DNA of 64,000 nt, taken from positions 1,054,001 through 1,118,000 of the forward strand of contig JAGMVK010000003.1 of assembly GCA_020747065.1 (NCBI GenBank), in the 5' to 3' direction. How positions within the stretch are numbered: the stretch's first letter is position 1; each line of letters opens with the position of its first letter. Shown here piece by piece: positions 1-11,398 of the stretch. The translations under genes were made by a program, and so were the position numbers. The notes beneath the pieces are model-generated. The model worked only from the letters and a program-made list of their open reading frames with translations, made no database searches and was not told where the DNA came from. Origin of the DNA: Cadophora sp. MPI-SDFR-AT-0126. Taxonomy: Eukaryota > Ascomycota > Leotiomycetes > Helotiales > Ploettnerulaceae.

Positions 1-59
1 ATTTTTATATAGGTAGGGGTAATAAAATTATCTGAGCTCTGAGATACCTTAGCCCTTAG

Positions 60-700
60 GAAATTACTTCTTAACTAAATATATTAGCGTATCCCTTCCT
101 TCTCTTTTAGAGGAGTCGACTTAATAGAATCGATTACTACTATTAGTTTATTATATTAATATAATAAAGGTACTTTCTAGTAAAGTATTTAAGTAATTAA
201 AGTTATTACTTAGCGAGTACTTTAAATCTAATTTAGTACTATCTTAGGAGTGTTCTAAATCTATAACCTTAATTAATTCTTTAGTTAAATATTATCTTTA
301 ACTTATACTATTTAAGCTAATGTAATAAATACTAGTACTTTATTTTATTATATATAAATACTATTAGCTTATAATATATTTTATAATATAATCTACTTTA
401 ATTTCCTTATTTAGAAAAAGTAGAAAGAAGACTAATTTCTAAAGTACTCCTAGTAATCTTAGAAAAGGAACTCGCTCTTTTTACTACTATTATAGAAGAG
501 CTTCTAAAACTCCTGCGAAAGCTTCATTAGATCCTCTAGTAGTTCCTTTACTAGCTTTAGCTTTATCTATATTACCTTCGCTACTTCCTCTTTTTCCTTT
601 ACTTTTTCCTCTTAGTCTAAAATAGTTAGTATTTCTTTAGCTATAGTTTATATCTAAATTAGTAATCTTCTAGATATAGTATTATTTACTTAAAAGTTCT
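60..700 (-). pseudogene. Degenerate coiled-coil-like coding relic
   Basis: Read on the minus strand, this stretch gives a long lysine- and glutamate-rich frame (for example KEKEEVAK and KELLEDLMKLSQEF) broken only by TAA/TAG, as expected from RIP. The composition suggests a coiled coil. No domain is recognised, and it could be part of a retrotransposon gag or a host gene. Limits are approximate. The plus strand shows no comparable frame. Confidence is limited to its being old coding sequence. Confidence 0.35.
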
Positions 701-934
701 TTAGCTAGAGTTAAGTAATTAATTTAATAATTATTAAAAAGGAATTATTACTATTATTATATATATAAGTGTATAAGATTTTTAATCTAAATATAATACT
801 TATTTCTTACTTTTAAATTACTACTTATTAGTTTAGTTTTAAAGAGTTACTTATTAAGTATAGCTAAGTACTTAATATTAAAGTCGCTGCTTTTCTTACT
901 ATAACCTATCTACTCTATAGTATATATTAACTAC

Positions 935-1160
935 TAATTAGTATCAGTTTAATACTAAATATAAGCTAAGAATTAAACGTAAATATCATATATATATATA
1001 TATATTAAGCTTAATAGTATAGAAAATCTGTGTATTTCTAAGAGGAAGCGAGAGATACTAGACTATATACTGCCTCCGAAATACTACCGAATCGCCTTCG
1101 TAAGTAGTTCTACCCCCTATTCTAGCTGAGACATGGCCTGTATAGGCCTATGGACCAATA
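935..1160 (+). repeat. LTR-like repeat, copy 1 (5' LTR of a retrotransposon relic)
   Basis: This 226 bp segment aligns along its length with 59241-59463 in the same orientation, for example around the shared words actagactatatactgcctc and ctaccccctattctagct. The better preserved distal copy begins TGTT and ends AACA, as LTRs do. Here the ends read TAAT and AATA, consistent with G to A and C to T changes. A gag-like frame with a zinc knuckle follows at once, so this is best read as the 5' LTR of a plus-strand element. No target-site duplication was identified. Confidence 0.65.
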
Positions 1161-2481
1161 ATAGCTTATAGAAAAGATCTCTCCCTTAAACGAAGGAACT
1201 AACCTAATATTTAAGTAATAGAAAGCTTTAATTAAAGATTAATTAAAGATTAACGTGAGTCTTTACCTAAATACTTAAGTATAGTAAGCTTTAGTATAAG
1301 GATTAACTACTAGCTTAGCTCGCTTTTACTTAGAGCCTTAATATTTATCTAAAACTAATATGTTCTAAATAGCCCTGAAAATGATTTCTTTACTAGAGAC
1401 CTACTTTCTTACTAGAAATAAAGCTTATAAGGCTTATACTAAGTTCTTTAATATAAGTATATAAGAACTAGACTACGCACGCGAAACTTTTACTTAATTT
1501 TGTGTAAGATTTTAGAATACTGTAATTTAAGGAAATATAGCTTATATAAAATAATTCTTCTTTATATAGCTTAAAATCACTTCCTAGCTTTATACTACTA
1601 CTACGTTAATTAAGAGCTTATAGTAAGATAATTATATAGTGATAGTAACTTATTTTATCTTAATTAATACTAATAAGTAATAGAATACGTAACTTAACTT
1701 ATCTCTTACTAGCCTTTATAAATTAAACTCTCCCTAAAATATAACTAGGTTAGGCCTCTTTTAAAAGACTTCCGGACTACTTACTTCTTAACTAGTACTT
1801 AAACCTACTTCTTCTCCTAACGCTCCCTTCTATTACTACTTAATACTATAGATCGTAACTCCTACCTTACTATATTAAGAGAGTATATAGAAACCTTAGG
1901 GAGGTTTTAGTAATTTATAAGTAAAGTATTATAAGTACAGAAAGTTTAAGTACTATAAGTTAAACTATTTTAAATTAACTAAGGTTTAGGTTCTTAATAA
2001 GGAGAAAGTTAATAATAATACTAAAAAGATAGTAAAGAGTAAGGAAGATTAAGTATAAGAAAATAAAGAAGCTTAGAGAAAAACTCCTTCTTAGGCCTAT
2101 ATAAATATAATCTATTAAAACTCGATTTAAACTCTCTAATAAGAGGGAAGTAGTTTATAGTTAATTATATACTTAGTATAAATAGATTAGAAGTTATACT
2201 CTTTATATTAATAAATACTAAAGTAAACGATTATCTCTTTATGAATTGGACTATATTTATATATTTTTTAAGGGTGTTAGGAGTAAAGATTTAGCCCCTC
2301 TTATACACTGTACTAATATATAGTTTTTAGAACTTCGTTTAAAGCTACGCTACTTACTATATGCATTTATACTTAATAATTAATAATTAATACGTATATA
2401 ACTATCCTTTTATAATCCTTAACCTAGAAAAGTAAGATATAATAATAAGTATTAAATAGATATATTGATTCTATCTTAAGT
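1161..2481 (+). pseudogene. gag: Retrotransposon gag relic with zinc knuckle
   Basis: Plus-strand coding relic directly after the LTR-like repeat. At 1927-1968 the frame reads YYKYRKFKYYKLNY, which matches a CX2CX4HX4C retroviral-type zinc knuckle if each Tyr at a Cys or His position came from TGT/TGC or CAC by C-to-T or G-to-A change. Spacing is exact. The knuckle binds element RNA in intact Gag. After it come lysine-rich residues and stops, and the frame is cut by the piggyBac-like element that starts at 2482. No protease or reverse transcriptase was recognised downstream, so copia versus gypsy cannot be decided. Confidence 0.55.
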
Positions 2482-4531
2482 TATCCGACGGGCTGCTGCC
2501 AGGATTACACCTGCCCCGGGGCGGAACAACAGTTATTCCGAAGGAACACCAAAAGCCCAGGGCATTATTGATATGTAAATAACCCCCTATTTCCCACTTA
2601 AAATCGTTAGTTTTATTATTACTATAATGCCAGAGGATATAATAGCTGATCCTACAGATCCAGGTACCTATAGACCGGATGCGCCGCCTCTAAAAAGTCA
2701 CAGGGATAAGTTTTACCCTATGTATTTACCTGATTACCCCCCTGAGATTCGGATTTTAGAGGGAGTCGATCCAGACGATCTACTCTCCCTTTTTATTATA
2801 TATTATACCCTAGAAATTATAGATTAGATAGTCCAGAAGACGAATAAGTACGTCCGGGATACTTAGGACTATTCTAATCCATATACACGATTACTCCTTT
2901 AGTACTCTACGTGCGCTGGCGAGCTCTATATTTACTTTGCGATACGAATTTATATAACGTATAATATTTAGTATAAGATATCTAACTATTAATCAAATAA
3001 GGATTATATGATCTATCACGATATAACTAAGTATATAGTAAGAAATAGATTCTAAGAGCTTCATATACATGTAAGATTAGCGGGAGATAAGGCTTCCGGG
3101 CCGTACTAATAAGTAGAGTTTATAATACTTAATACCGGATATTATTTTTACTAACTTTTACTAAGTAGAAAAGCTCTCTTAGTATATCCAAGACGTGAAT
3201 CTATTTATCTATATTCCAGGATAAGATATTACTATAAATGAGTATATTATCCGGTATAAGGGGTATGTAAAAGAGACTACTACAGTACTAAATAAGCTAA
3301 TACCTACCGGCTTTAAAGTATAGGTAATTACGTGTATAGGCTTTATTTTCTACTGGAATTAGCATATCCTAGGGATCGGAAATAGGCCTATAAATACTCC
3401 TACACCCGTAGTACTTAGAGGGACGAAGAAAGTCGGAAATAAAGGTAATAAGACATAAGCCGTATGCCTTAAGTTACTCTAAAGGCTACCGCTATCTCTT
3501 ACTAATTATAGTTACCACGTCTTTTTTGATAACCTCTTTATTTCAGCTAAATTCGTTACCTACGTATATACACTTAGATTTAGTATTACGGGGATATATA
3601 GAACTAACTCCGGGGTTATTTAAGAACTCCTTAACTTAAAGAAATCAGATAAGAATAATATTATTTCGTAGGGGATACTCTATTCCTTCCCTATAGAAGA
3701 CTGTAAAATACTACAAATTAAGTGGAAGGATTAAGCTTTTATACTTTTCATAACATCGGTCTTATCCTTAGAGGAGACTATAGAACGGTATAGGAAGCGC
3801 TTAAAGGAGACTAGCTCAAAGGCAAAGATATCAAGAGTAGTATTTGCAGAAGGCGAAGCTATTAAGAAGTTACTTATACTTATTATAGCTGACTTATATA
3901 ACTATAAGATAAGAGTTATTGATAAGAGTAATTAGCTAATCGCTTAAAAGCTTAATTTACGTGAGGTACACCGCGGAGGCTATTAAGCTCTCGAGTACTA
4001 GCTACTTCAGCTTATCCTTATGAACTATTATTTGCTTGCAAAGCGTGTAGAGGTAGAAGAACTACGTAATTTGACCTTCTATAGCTAATAAGAATTCCGC
4101 TAGATATTAGTAAGTGACTTAATTCATAAGGTAAAAGAGAGCTCTTAATATAGCCTAAAAAAGAGAGTCTTTATAGTAAGCTAAAAGGCTGATTCTAGGC
4201 CTTTATATACTTATTAACGCGTTAAGATAGTAAAGAAGGAGTAGTGCATTACATGTAAAGGAGGGAGGTTCTTAGACTAGCTATAGAAAAGAATTGCATT
4301 AGGAGAAATTATAGTAAATCGGGCTCGCCCTTTTAAGGATAATCTCAGCTAGTTTAGCTGTAAAGAGTGCGCTGTACACCTGTGTAAAATAAGGCCCTGT
4401 TTTGCAGAATTTCATAGATATTAAGTAATATCTATACCTTTCCTTAGAAATGCGGTTCTCTCATTAGTCAGAATTAGTCGAGGCGTCCTAGCGCACGGAC
4501 CAGTGTAATTCTAGCAGTAGCCCGTCGGATA
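2482..4531 (+). mobile_element. piggyBac-like DNA transposon (PBLE), complete but dead
   Basis: The left end (2482-2510) and the reverse complement of the right end (4503-4531) are 29 bp terminal inverted repeats starting TATCCGACGGGCT; they differ at three positions, all transitions. A TTAA, the piggyBac target, lies just outside the left end at 2476-2479; the matching right-hand TTAA is not clean. Total length is about 2.05 kb, normal for the superfamily. Base composition is less AT-rich than its flanks, so it is probably younger than the retrotransposon relic it interrupts. Confidence 0.85.
2627..4424 (+). pseudogene. piggyBac-type transposase (DDE_Tnp_1_7) pseudogene
   Basis: The first 66 codons from ATG 2627 are open; after that the piggyBac family pattern continues through many TAA/TAG stops. 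Recognisable blocks in order: YKGYVKETTTVLNKLIPTGF (family PxKPxPxGFK region, about 3.27 kb), HVFFDNLFISAKF around the second catalytic Asp (about 3.52 kb), a third Asp block RVIDKSN (about 3.92 kb), and a C-terminal cysteine-rich zinc finger (CITCKGGRF, then SCKECAVHLC) ending near 4424. The first catalytic Asp (VDEAM in the family) reads Asn here. Start to end is not a multiple of three, so at least one indel exists as well. It would have cut and pasted at TTAA sites in the nucleus. Confidence 0.85.
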
Positions 4532-5598
4532 TTATAAGCCTTTTATATTAATTCTATAAATAGATTATTTACTATAAGTATTACTAAATATTCTTAAAAA
4601 AGCAATAGTTTGTTATTTATTTAGAATTATCTAAGAATATTAGATATAGCCTAGGCTTATAAAGATTCTAAAAAGGTAGTACGCTAATTAGCTTTTAATA
4701 TATAATCTATTAAAAATCCTTATTAGCTTAAATTAAACCTTTATTTATTATTATAAGTATAATTTAGGTTTAGTCTGTAATGGTTTTATTAGTTAGAATA
4801 TATTATCTAGTTTAAAGTAATTAGAACTTTCTTTTAAAATATAGAAATCTACTTATTTTTTTTTTAAAAAAAAAAAGTTCGGTATTAGTTTGTTTTTTAA
4901 TTTTTATTTTAACTCTTAATCTAGTATTCTTATTAACTAAGAATATTAGTTATTATATTATTTTTTCCTAATTAATAAGCTAATTAAAAATTAAACTTTA
5001 AGAAGAACTTAGTCTACTAAACTTATTAAATAATCAATTTTTTAATAATTATAAAATATTCGAGTATTTTATAGTCTAAGTAGACTAGGAATTTCTTTAT
5101 AATACTTACTAAATATATTTTCTAGGCTTAAAAACATTAAATAATAATAAATATTTTTTAATTATAAATCTTATAATTATACTCTATTAGTATTATTATC
5201 TTAAAAAATAATACTATATATTACTATAATCTATCTAGTTATAGCTAAGATAGAGCTCTAATTACTATACTATCTAATATATTAGTTTTAGCTTTAATAA
5301 GATATTTAGAATAAAAGTATACTATTCTAATATTCTTAGTAAGTTTATTCTTAAATTACTAGAATATAGCTTAGCAGATATTATTCTAATTTTATATATA
5401 GCTCTTAAAAATAAGTTAATTTAGAGAATAAGCTAAACGATTATAAATAAGAATAAAACATTAGTAAAAGTTATAAAATCTAAAAAAAAATTAAACTTTT
5501 CTTTATAATAATAGACTTTTTCTAATACTAGACTATAGATACTTTATTTAAATCCAGGGAAATCCTTTTAGTACTAATAATAAAATTAAAGTACTTAG
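4532..5598. other. AT-rich RIP-degraded spacer, nothing recognised
   Basis: About 1.1 kb of extremely AT-rich, TpA-dominated sequence between the piggyBac-like and Tc1/mariner elements. It may be the continuation of the retrotransposon split by the piggyBac-like element, but no reverse transcriptase, integrase or second LTR could be read on either strand. Confidence 0.5.
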
Positions 5599-5600
5599 TA

Positions 5601-6901
5601 CAAATCGGTTCCCACAAGTGTTCGCCAATTTAACCGCTTTTGGAATAGTAACTCGCAGGGTACACACCCTACTTCCCACATATCCTCTACACCAAAACTA
5701 CTCTTATTCTCCACTAAAACCTGTACTATGGGTGTCGCGCCGAAAACAAGCCGTCGAGAGACATCTCCGACTCGGAGAGCTGAGGTTTAGACTCGCTGGA
5801 AGGACGGCTATTCGATTCCTTAAATTGTGGAGCTTAAAGACCTACCCCGCTCTACTGTACGCTCAATTATCGAGCGTTGTGAAGCACGAGGTCGAGCTGC
5901 CTTTAAAAACCTCCTACGAAGTGGTGCTCCACCGAAGACTACTCTACGGAATAATCGTGCTCTTATACGATACGTAAATAAAGACATAAAAGCGACCCTC
6001 CACGCGCTCGCAACTCCGTCTAAATCGATAAAGCAACTTGGACGGAACCTCGTACGCAAAATCCTCAAAACCGCCGGCAAATCGAAGCGTCGACCTCGGA
6101 AGAAGCCTTTCTTAAAGGAAGAGCATAAATATTAACATCGTGTGTAGTATAAGGAAAAAAAAACACTTAAACGAGACTGGAATAAGGTGTGTTAGTCCAA
6201 CGAAGTTACCTTCCATATCGGTGCCGATAGATCGGTGTTTTATGTAACTCGTGGCGCTGGAGAAGAATACCTTGAAAAGAACTCGAAGCCTAGCTTTAAG
6301 TTAGGGAGGACAACTATCGGTGTTTGGTCTTGTTATTGCGGAGACGAAATGGGCCCGTTGGTAATTATTCCAAAGGATGGGACCATAACAGCGGCTCGAT
6401 ACTTGGAAACTATAAAGAAGTACTTTATACCTTTCTATTAACAAATAAGGCAAAAGTACGGCTCAGAAGTAATTATACAAGAAGATAACGCTTCGTGGCA
6501 TAAGGCAAAGCTCATAACGAATTAGCTCGATAAGCAAGGAGTTAAGAGGCTTCGCTGGCCCGCATAATCTCCCGATCTTTCGCCGATTAAGAATTTGTGG
6601 AAGCAAATCAAGATTCTGATTAGGAAAAGGAGGCATAGAATCAAGAATTAAGGCATGATAGAAAGAGCGTTGGAAGAAATCTGGCCTACAATTACTAAGG
6701 AATCGCTTTTAAAGTTGAATGCCTTTATACTAAGGCGCTTGAACTTATGCTTGAAAAACAAGGGAGGATCGATTAAGTATTAGAATAGCTTCAATTTCAT
6801 ATATTTACCTTAATTATATCTCTCTTCGTTGTGAAATTACATGTGTTGCAAGTGGAATGTGCGCTAAACCCGAAGTGGCGAACACTTCCAGGAACCTATT
6901 G
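5601..6901 (+). mobile_element. Tc1/mariner-family transposon, complete, 1,301 bp
   Basis: Inverted terminal repeats of about 26 bp: left CAAATCGGTTCC followed by AAGTGTTCGCCA (5601-5627), right the reverse complement (6876-6901). Each is flanked by a TA dinucleotide (5599-5600 and 6902-6903), the hallmark target duplication of this superfamily. Length matches typical fungal Tc1/mariner elements. It holds one transposase pseudogene and lies as a GC-richer block inside AT-rich sequence, so it inserted later than its surroundings decayed. Confidence 0.92.
5728..6783 (+). pseudogene. Tc1-like DDE transposase pseudogene
   Basis: From ATG 5728 to TAG 6781-6783 a single frame of 351 codons runs through without a frameshift, interrupted by nine internal TAA/TAG codons. 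It shows an N-terminal helix-turn-helix part (DLPRSTVRSIIERC), then the DDE region: SNEVTFHIGADRSVFY, IIQEDNASWHKA, and SPDLSPIKNLW. In the family the first catalytic Asp (SDE) is Asn here and the third catalytic Glu (PIENLW) is Lys; the middle Asp in QEDNA remains. The pattern is transition-only damage typical of RIP, and the protein would be inactive even without the stops. Its relation to named fungal families such as impala cannot be judged without a search. Confidence 0.92.
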
Positions 6902-6903
6902 TA

Positions 6904-9900
6904 CTTATAACTTCAAATTTATATTTCTTAAGATTAACTTAGAGTTCTATATTACTAAATTAATATAATACTTTTCGGATATATTCCTAATATTTTTATA
7001 TAATATTAAAATAAATAAAAATATTATCTAAGTAAACTATATAAAAGTTAATTAAGAAACTAAATAGTATATTATTTATATAATATTAAAAAGTAACAGG
7101 TCTATTAGTTAAGTTAAATAATAGTACTTTATATTTATAAAAACTATACTATATTTAGAAAATAGTAAATTTCTTATTATTAGAATCTATTTAAATATAA
7201 TAAAATATTTAATAAATATCTAGCTCTATAAAAATATTTAACCTTAGAAATCTATTTAAGTATTTTATTAATAAAAAAAATATCGTTTCTTTTTTATAAA
7301 AGAGTCTAATTTCTAAAAAGTAATATAAAACCGAAGTATTCTATCTATTTTCTTAATAAGTAAATAAAGAATAAAAAAAAGACTTAACTAAGCTTAATAA
7401 ATCTTTTAGTAAAGTTATCTAAAAAATACTTTTTTAAAGCTTTTAATTTTATTATATATATATTATAGAATAGATAATACTTAGGATTAAGTTCTTTATT
7501 AAACTTAATCGTATAAGCTATAAGTTAGTAAAATAGTAACTTATCTAAAACAGATTTAGAAAATATATAAGAAAATTTATGAATATATTCTAGTTATAAT
7601 TAAGAAAGTTCAACTAATTTTATATTTATTATACTAAAAAGTACTTATATTATATAGTCCTAGTCTTATAGAAAGAGTAATTCAATAATATATTTTATAT
7701 AAACTAGTAGTAAATATCTTATTTTTAGTATTTCGAAGTACTATATAAAATACGAAAATACTTATAATACTAATATTTAAAAAAAAATTAGAATAATTTG
7801 TAAATTTATTTAAGTATTATTTTAATCTAAGATTTAAAATATCTTCTATATTACTTCTTTTTTTAACTAAAATAGGCTAGGCTTTTTTCTAAGAATAAAA
7901 ATGAAGTAAAAAAAATAAAATAGTTTCTAAAATTAAAAGAAATTTATAATATAGATTATAAATTTAATAAAAAAAAGAATCTTATATTAGAATATTTCTT
8001 TGATTTATATCTTATTAATAAATAAGATTTAGAAAAGATAATAAAAAAATAAAATAATCCATAATATAAATATTATAAGAATTATAAGTATAATATTCTT
8101 TTAGAAACTAGAAGACTCTCTTTTTTTAATAGTTAATACTAATATTATATTTAATAAACTATATATAACTAAAAATAATATTATAATTACTAAAATTTAG
8201 AAATATAAAAGATATTTAATAAAAATATCTTTTTCTAATATTAATATTTAGTATAATACATTTAATAATAAGGTAAATATTATTTTTATTAAATCCGATT
8301 ACTTTAATTAGATAAGAAAAAAAAGAAATAGAGAGCTTAAAGCGTTTTCTAAGAAAAAAAAAATATTAATTATAATATAGTAATTTATTTTAGAATTAAG
8401 TAATATAAAGATATAAAAACTAATTATATTATATAAAAATATAATAAAAATCTTTAAATATAATTTATTTATAAATTAATTTAAGTTAATATAAGTATAA
8501 TTAATTATAAGACTTAAGAAAAAATCTTTTCTTAAATTAACTTATTTTTAATTACTTATTTTTTTTTTCTAAATCCTTATTTTATTTATCTAATCTAACT
8601 AAAATAATAAGATTAATCTTTATCTAGATAATTATTATTTTAAGAATACTAAAAGTTAAGTTAATAGAGTTCAAGTAATTTTATTAAAAGTAGTATTTTT
8701 TTAATAATTATAATAAGTCTTTTTTTAAAATAAAAAAACTAAGCTTAAATAAAAAATAATAAGATAAAACAGTCTTTATAAATAAAAAAAAATAAAAATA
8801 AGATTAACAATATCTTTGAAATAAGCTTAATATCTAGTATAAAATATTAATTTATTAAAAAAACTATATATTTTATAAATATCTTAATTATTCTAAAAAT
8901 TAATTAATAGTAGTTTATTATCTAATAGAAATTATAATTATTATTATTAATATAAATTAATATATAATAAAAGATTAAAAAGTTTAAGTAGGTATATTAA
9001 GTTAAAATAATCTAATAAGCTAAGCTAAGTAAGATCTTTTTGAAGAGCTCTTTTATTTACTTATATTTTAAGATCTGTCTTATATTTATAAAATATAAGA
9101 ACTTTATTTAGGACTAAGTAAATATCTTTATTTTACTTATATAAAAGATTTATAAGATATAATAAGTATTTTATATTTTATTAGAATTATAATAAATATT
9201 AGCTAAGTAAATAATAAGTTCGTTAACTATTAATAGATTATATACTATTCTACTATAATATATAAAATCTAAATAACAAATAGTCTTTTTTTTAGTATAG
9301 CTAAAAATATTTTTATTTTTATTTTTTTAATAAAAAGTAATTATAATTAAAAATAACTTATTTTTTATAATATATTTTTAGTACTTAAATACAAAAGAAA
9401 TACTATTATTAAGTTAAAGTAAGTATAAAAAATTAACTATTTTCGAACTATAGAAGCCTTAGTAATAAGCTTTTAAGTATAATTATACTAAGATTTAAGA
9501 AAAAAAGTTAATTAAATTATAAATAAAAGAATAGACCTTCTGTTTAAGTAAATATACTATAAGAGTACCTAGTATAATAGTACTATAATAAATAGTATTT
9601 TTTAAAAAACAGACTTAAAGTTCGAGGTCTTTTAATTATTTTAACTATTTAATTAGTTATAGATAAACTAGAATTAATTTTTATAGTTATTTAATTACTT
9701 ATCTACTAAATAATAGTCTTAAGAGCTAGTCTTACTATTTCTGCGTATATAGCTTTTTCTATAATAAGACTATAGCTTTTTCTATAATAAGACTACTAAA
9801 ATAATATAACTATAGAAATCTAGTGATCTAAAAGAATAAGATATAATAAAAATATCTTTCTTATATAATCTAAATACTAGAAGAGTATTTTATCTAAATT

Positions 9901-10018
9901 CTTTTTAAACTAACTCTAATAGTATCTCTTATAAGTAAAGGACTTTTATAAGTCTAGAAATTAAAATATAAACTTTTAAAGATATTACTTATATTTATAT
10001 TTATTTATAAAATTAGTT
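6904..10018. other. Extremely AT-rich decayed region
   Basis: Three kilobases of TpA-dominated sequence, the most AT-rich part of the window, with poly-A and poly-T runs. I could not read a convincing protein on either strand. It is probably one or more ancient transposons past recognition. It ends abruptly at about 10018, where GC-richer sequence starts. Confidence 0.5.
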
Positions 10019-10737
10019 AACGACCAGACGGCAAGCCCGTATCCGGAAACTGCGACCGCCGCATCAGGTAAGGCGCGTGCACGAGCCAGGCGCTGCTTTG
10101 GCGAGGTATAAGAACGTCGCGCCGTCCATCGCTTGCTCCTTTCCCTCCTTCTTCCTTTTCCAATAACCACAAAGTCTCCACCTCTGCGACGCTTAGTGCA
10201 CGCGCTTCATGCTTATTCGGCCCTTCTGCTTAGAATCCTACTCCTTCCCACTAGCCCCACCTGATCGGCCACGCCGCAGGGGCGGTGATAGTGCGACGAC
10301 GAGGTAGATTGCGACGCTGCCGAGCTCGTAACTTGGCTAATACAAGGCAGACCTGTGAGGGGGTCAGTATCATAGCTGCTTAGCAGTATCGAAGCTGGAG
10401 GGAGCAATCGCGGATTCTAGCTGAAGCTGCTCTGCACCTCGCTGGCGCGGTCTTCTCAGCAGAGCGCTCCGGAGACAAAGGCCGTGGACATGGCCTGCCC
10501 TCGTTGCAGCACAATAGCCAGTCGCAGAAATGCCTCACGGTAACGCGGCCAGGCTTCTACCTAGCTGTACTGGTGGATGACACGTCGGCAGCTTCTTAGT
10601 AAGCTTCCTGTTTGTCGTAGCGTATTCGTGTTCGTTTTGATTGCGCGGCCCTGAGCTAATCCAAGGTAAAAGGATCGTACGATACTCCTTTCAAGCCTTG
10701 ATTTGAACCTATTAAGGATTTGCCGATTAAAGCGTAT

Positions 10738-10980
10738 TAGCTACACGCTTAAAAGCTAAGACATCGGACGATGGGAAAAACTTAGAATGTGCCAGTTTGC
10801 TTGGAACCTTCGGACGGGTAAATAGGGTAATATCCGAAGTTATGCGACCCTCTCTCGCGCTAGCTGCTAGTATGAGAGCTGAGATACCGACGACGAGAAT
10901 ACTTGTAATGTGCAAGTCTGCCTGAAGCCTTCAGATGGGCGGATGCGGTGGTTTTCGAGGTCATACGACTCCTCCATTCC
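10738..10980. repeat. Two-copy tandem duplication, period about 121 bp
   Basis: The segment at 10738-10860 realigns with 10861-10980. The word cttagaatgtgcca at 10781 pairs with cttgtaatgtgcaa at 10902, and ggaaccttcggacgggt pairs with gaagccttcagatgggc. Differences are mostly but not only transitions, so this is an old duplication. It sits in presumed promoter sequence. Confidence 0.6.
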
Positions 10981-11291
10981 TTCGATCATCACTGCCTCCT
11001 TGTTTAGCTTTTCGGGGCCTCGCCAACGATCAAGAATAATACTAAGATCGGCCGATCTTGGTGGATAGCGAAGTATGGATAGTAGCCGCGGATAGATATC
11101 TTTCGGTATAAGAGCGCAGGATCAAAGGTCTTAAGGCCTTACAGCTGCAGTGGATCTCTCTGCGCGTGAAAGGGGCAGCATTGATGCCGAGGCATTTTTA
11201 ACGGTAGAGAACGTCAGAGAGAATAATACGCCAGGAATGTACGGTGGGCTGCAGAGCGTATTTTGGCTCTGCGAGGGCAATGTGAAGTCTA

Positions 11292-11297
11292 TATAAA
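11292..11297 (+). promoter_or_regulatory. Candidate TATA box for the Myb/SANT-like gene
   Basis: TATAAA about 100 bp upstream of the ATG at 11399, inside a pyrimidine-rich leader that runs to the start codon. The position suits a fungal core promoter; nothing else supports it. Confidence 0.35.
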
Positions 11298-11398
11298 CCC
11301 TTTGATTTCCCCCTCTGTCATCATTTTGCAGCCTATTTATATAGCTAGCAGTAAGCAGAGAATTTCTTGAATACTTCCAATCATTTTCAGCGCTCGAA

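Larger units (their letters stand above)
10019..11390. other. GC-richer non-coding block upstream of the Myb/SANT-like pseudogene
   Basis: Base composition changes sharply from AT-rich to near normal at about 10019. No convincing coding frame was found. The block holds a two-copy tandem duplication (10738-10980) and, close to its right end, a TATAAA at 11292-11297. It is probably the 5' region of the gene that starts at 11399, possibly part of one transposed or duplicated unit running to about 14100. Confidence 0.4.

Noticed and set aside
5618..5977. Open frame of 119 codons over the mariner element
   Set aside because: Starts in the inverted repeat and is in a different frame from the clear transposase pattern.
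7000..10000. Copia-type reverse transcriptase in the most AT-rich stretch
   Set aside because: No YxDD-like or integrase pattern could be read on either strand.
9985..10407. Minus-strand open frames of 61 and 64 codons
   Set aside because: Arg- or Ser-rich text without motifs in a GC-richer block; no supporting signals.
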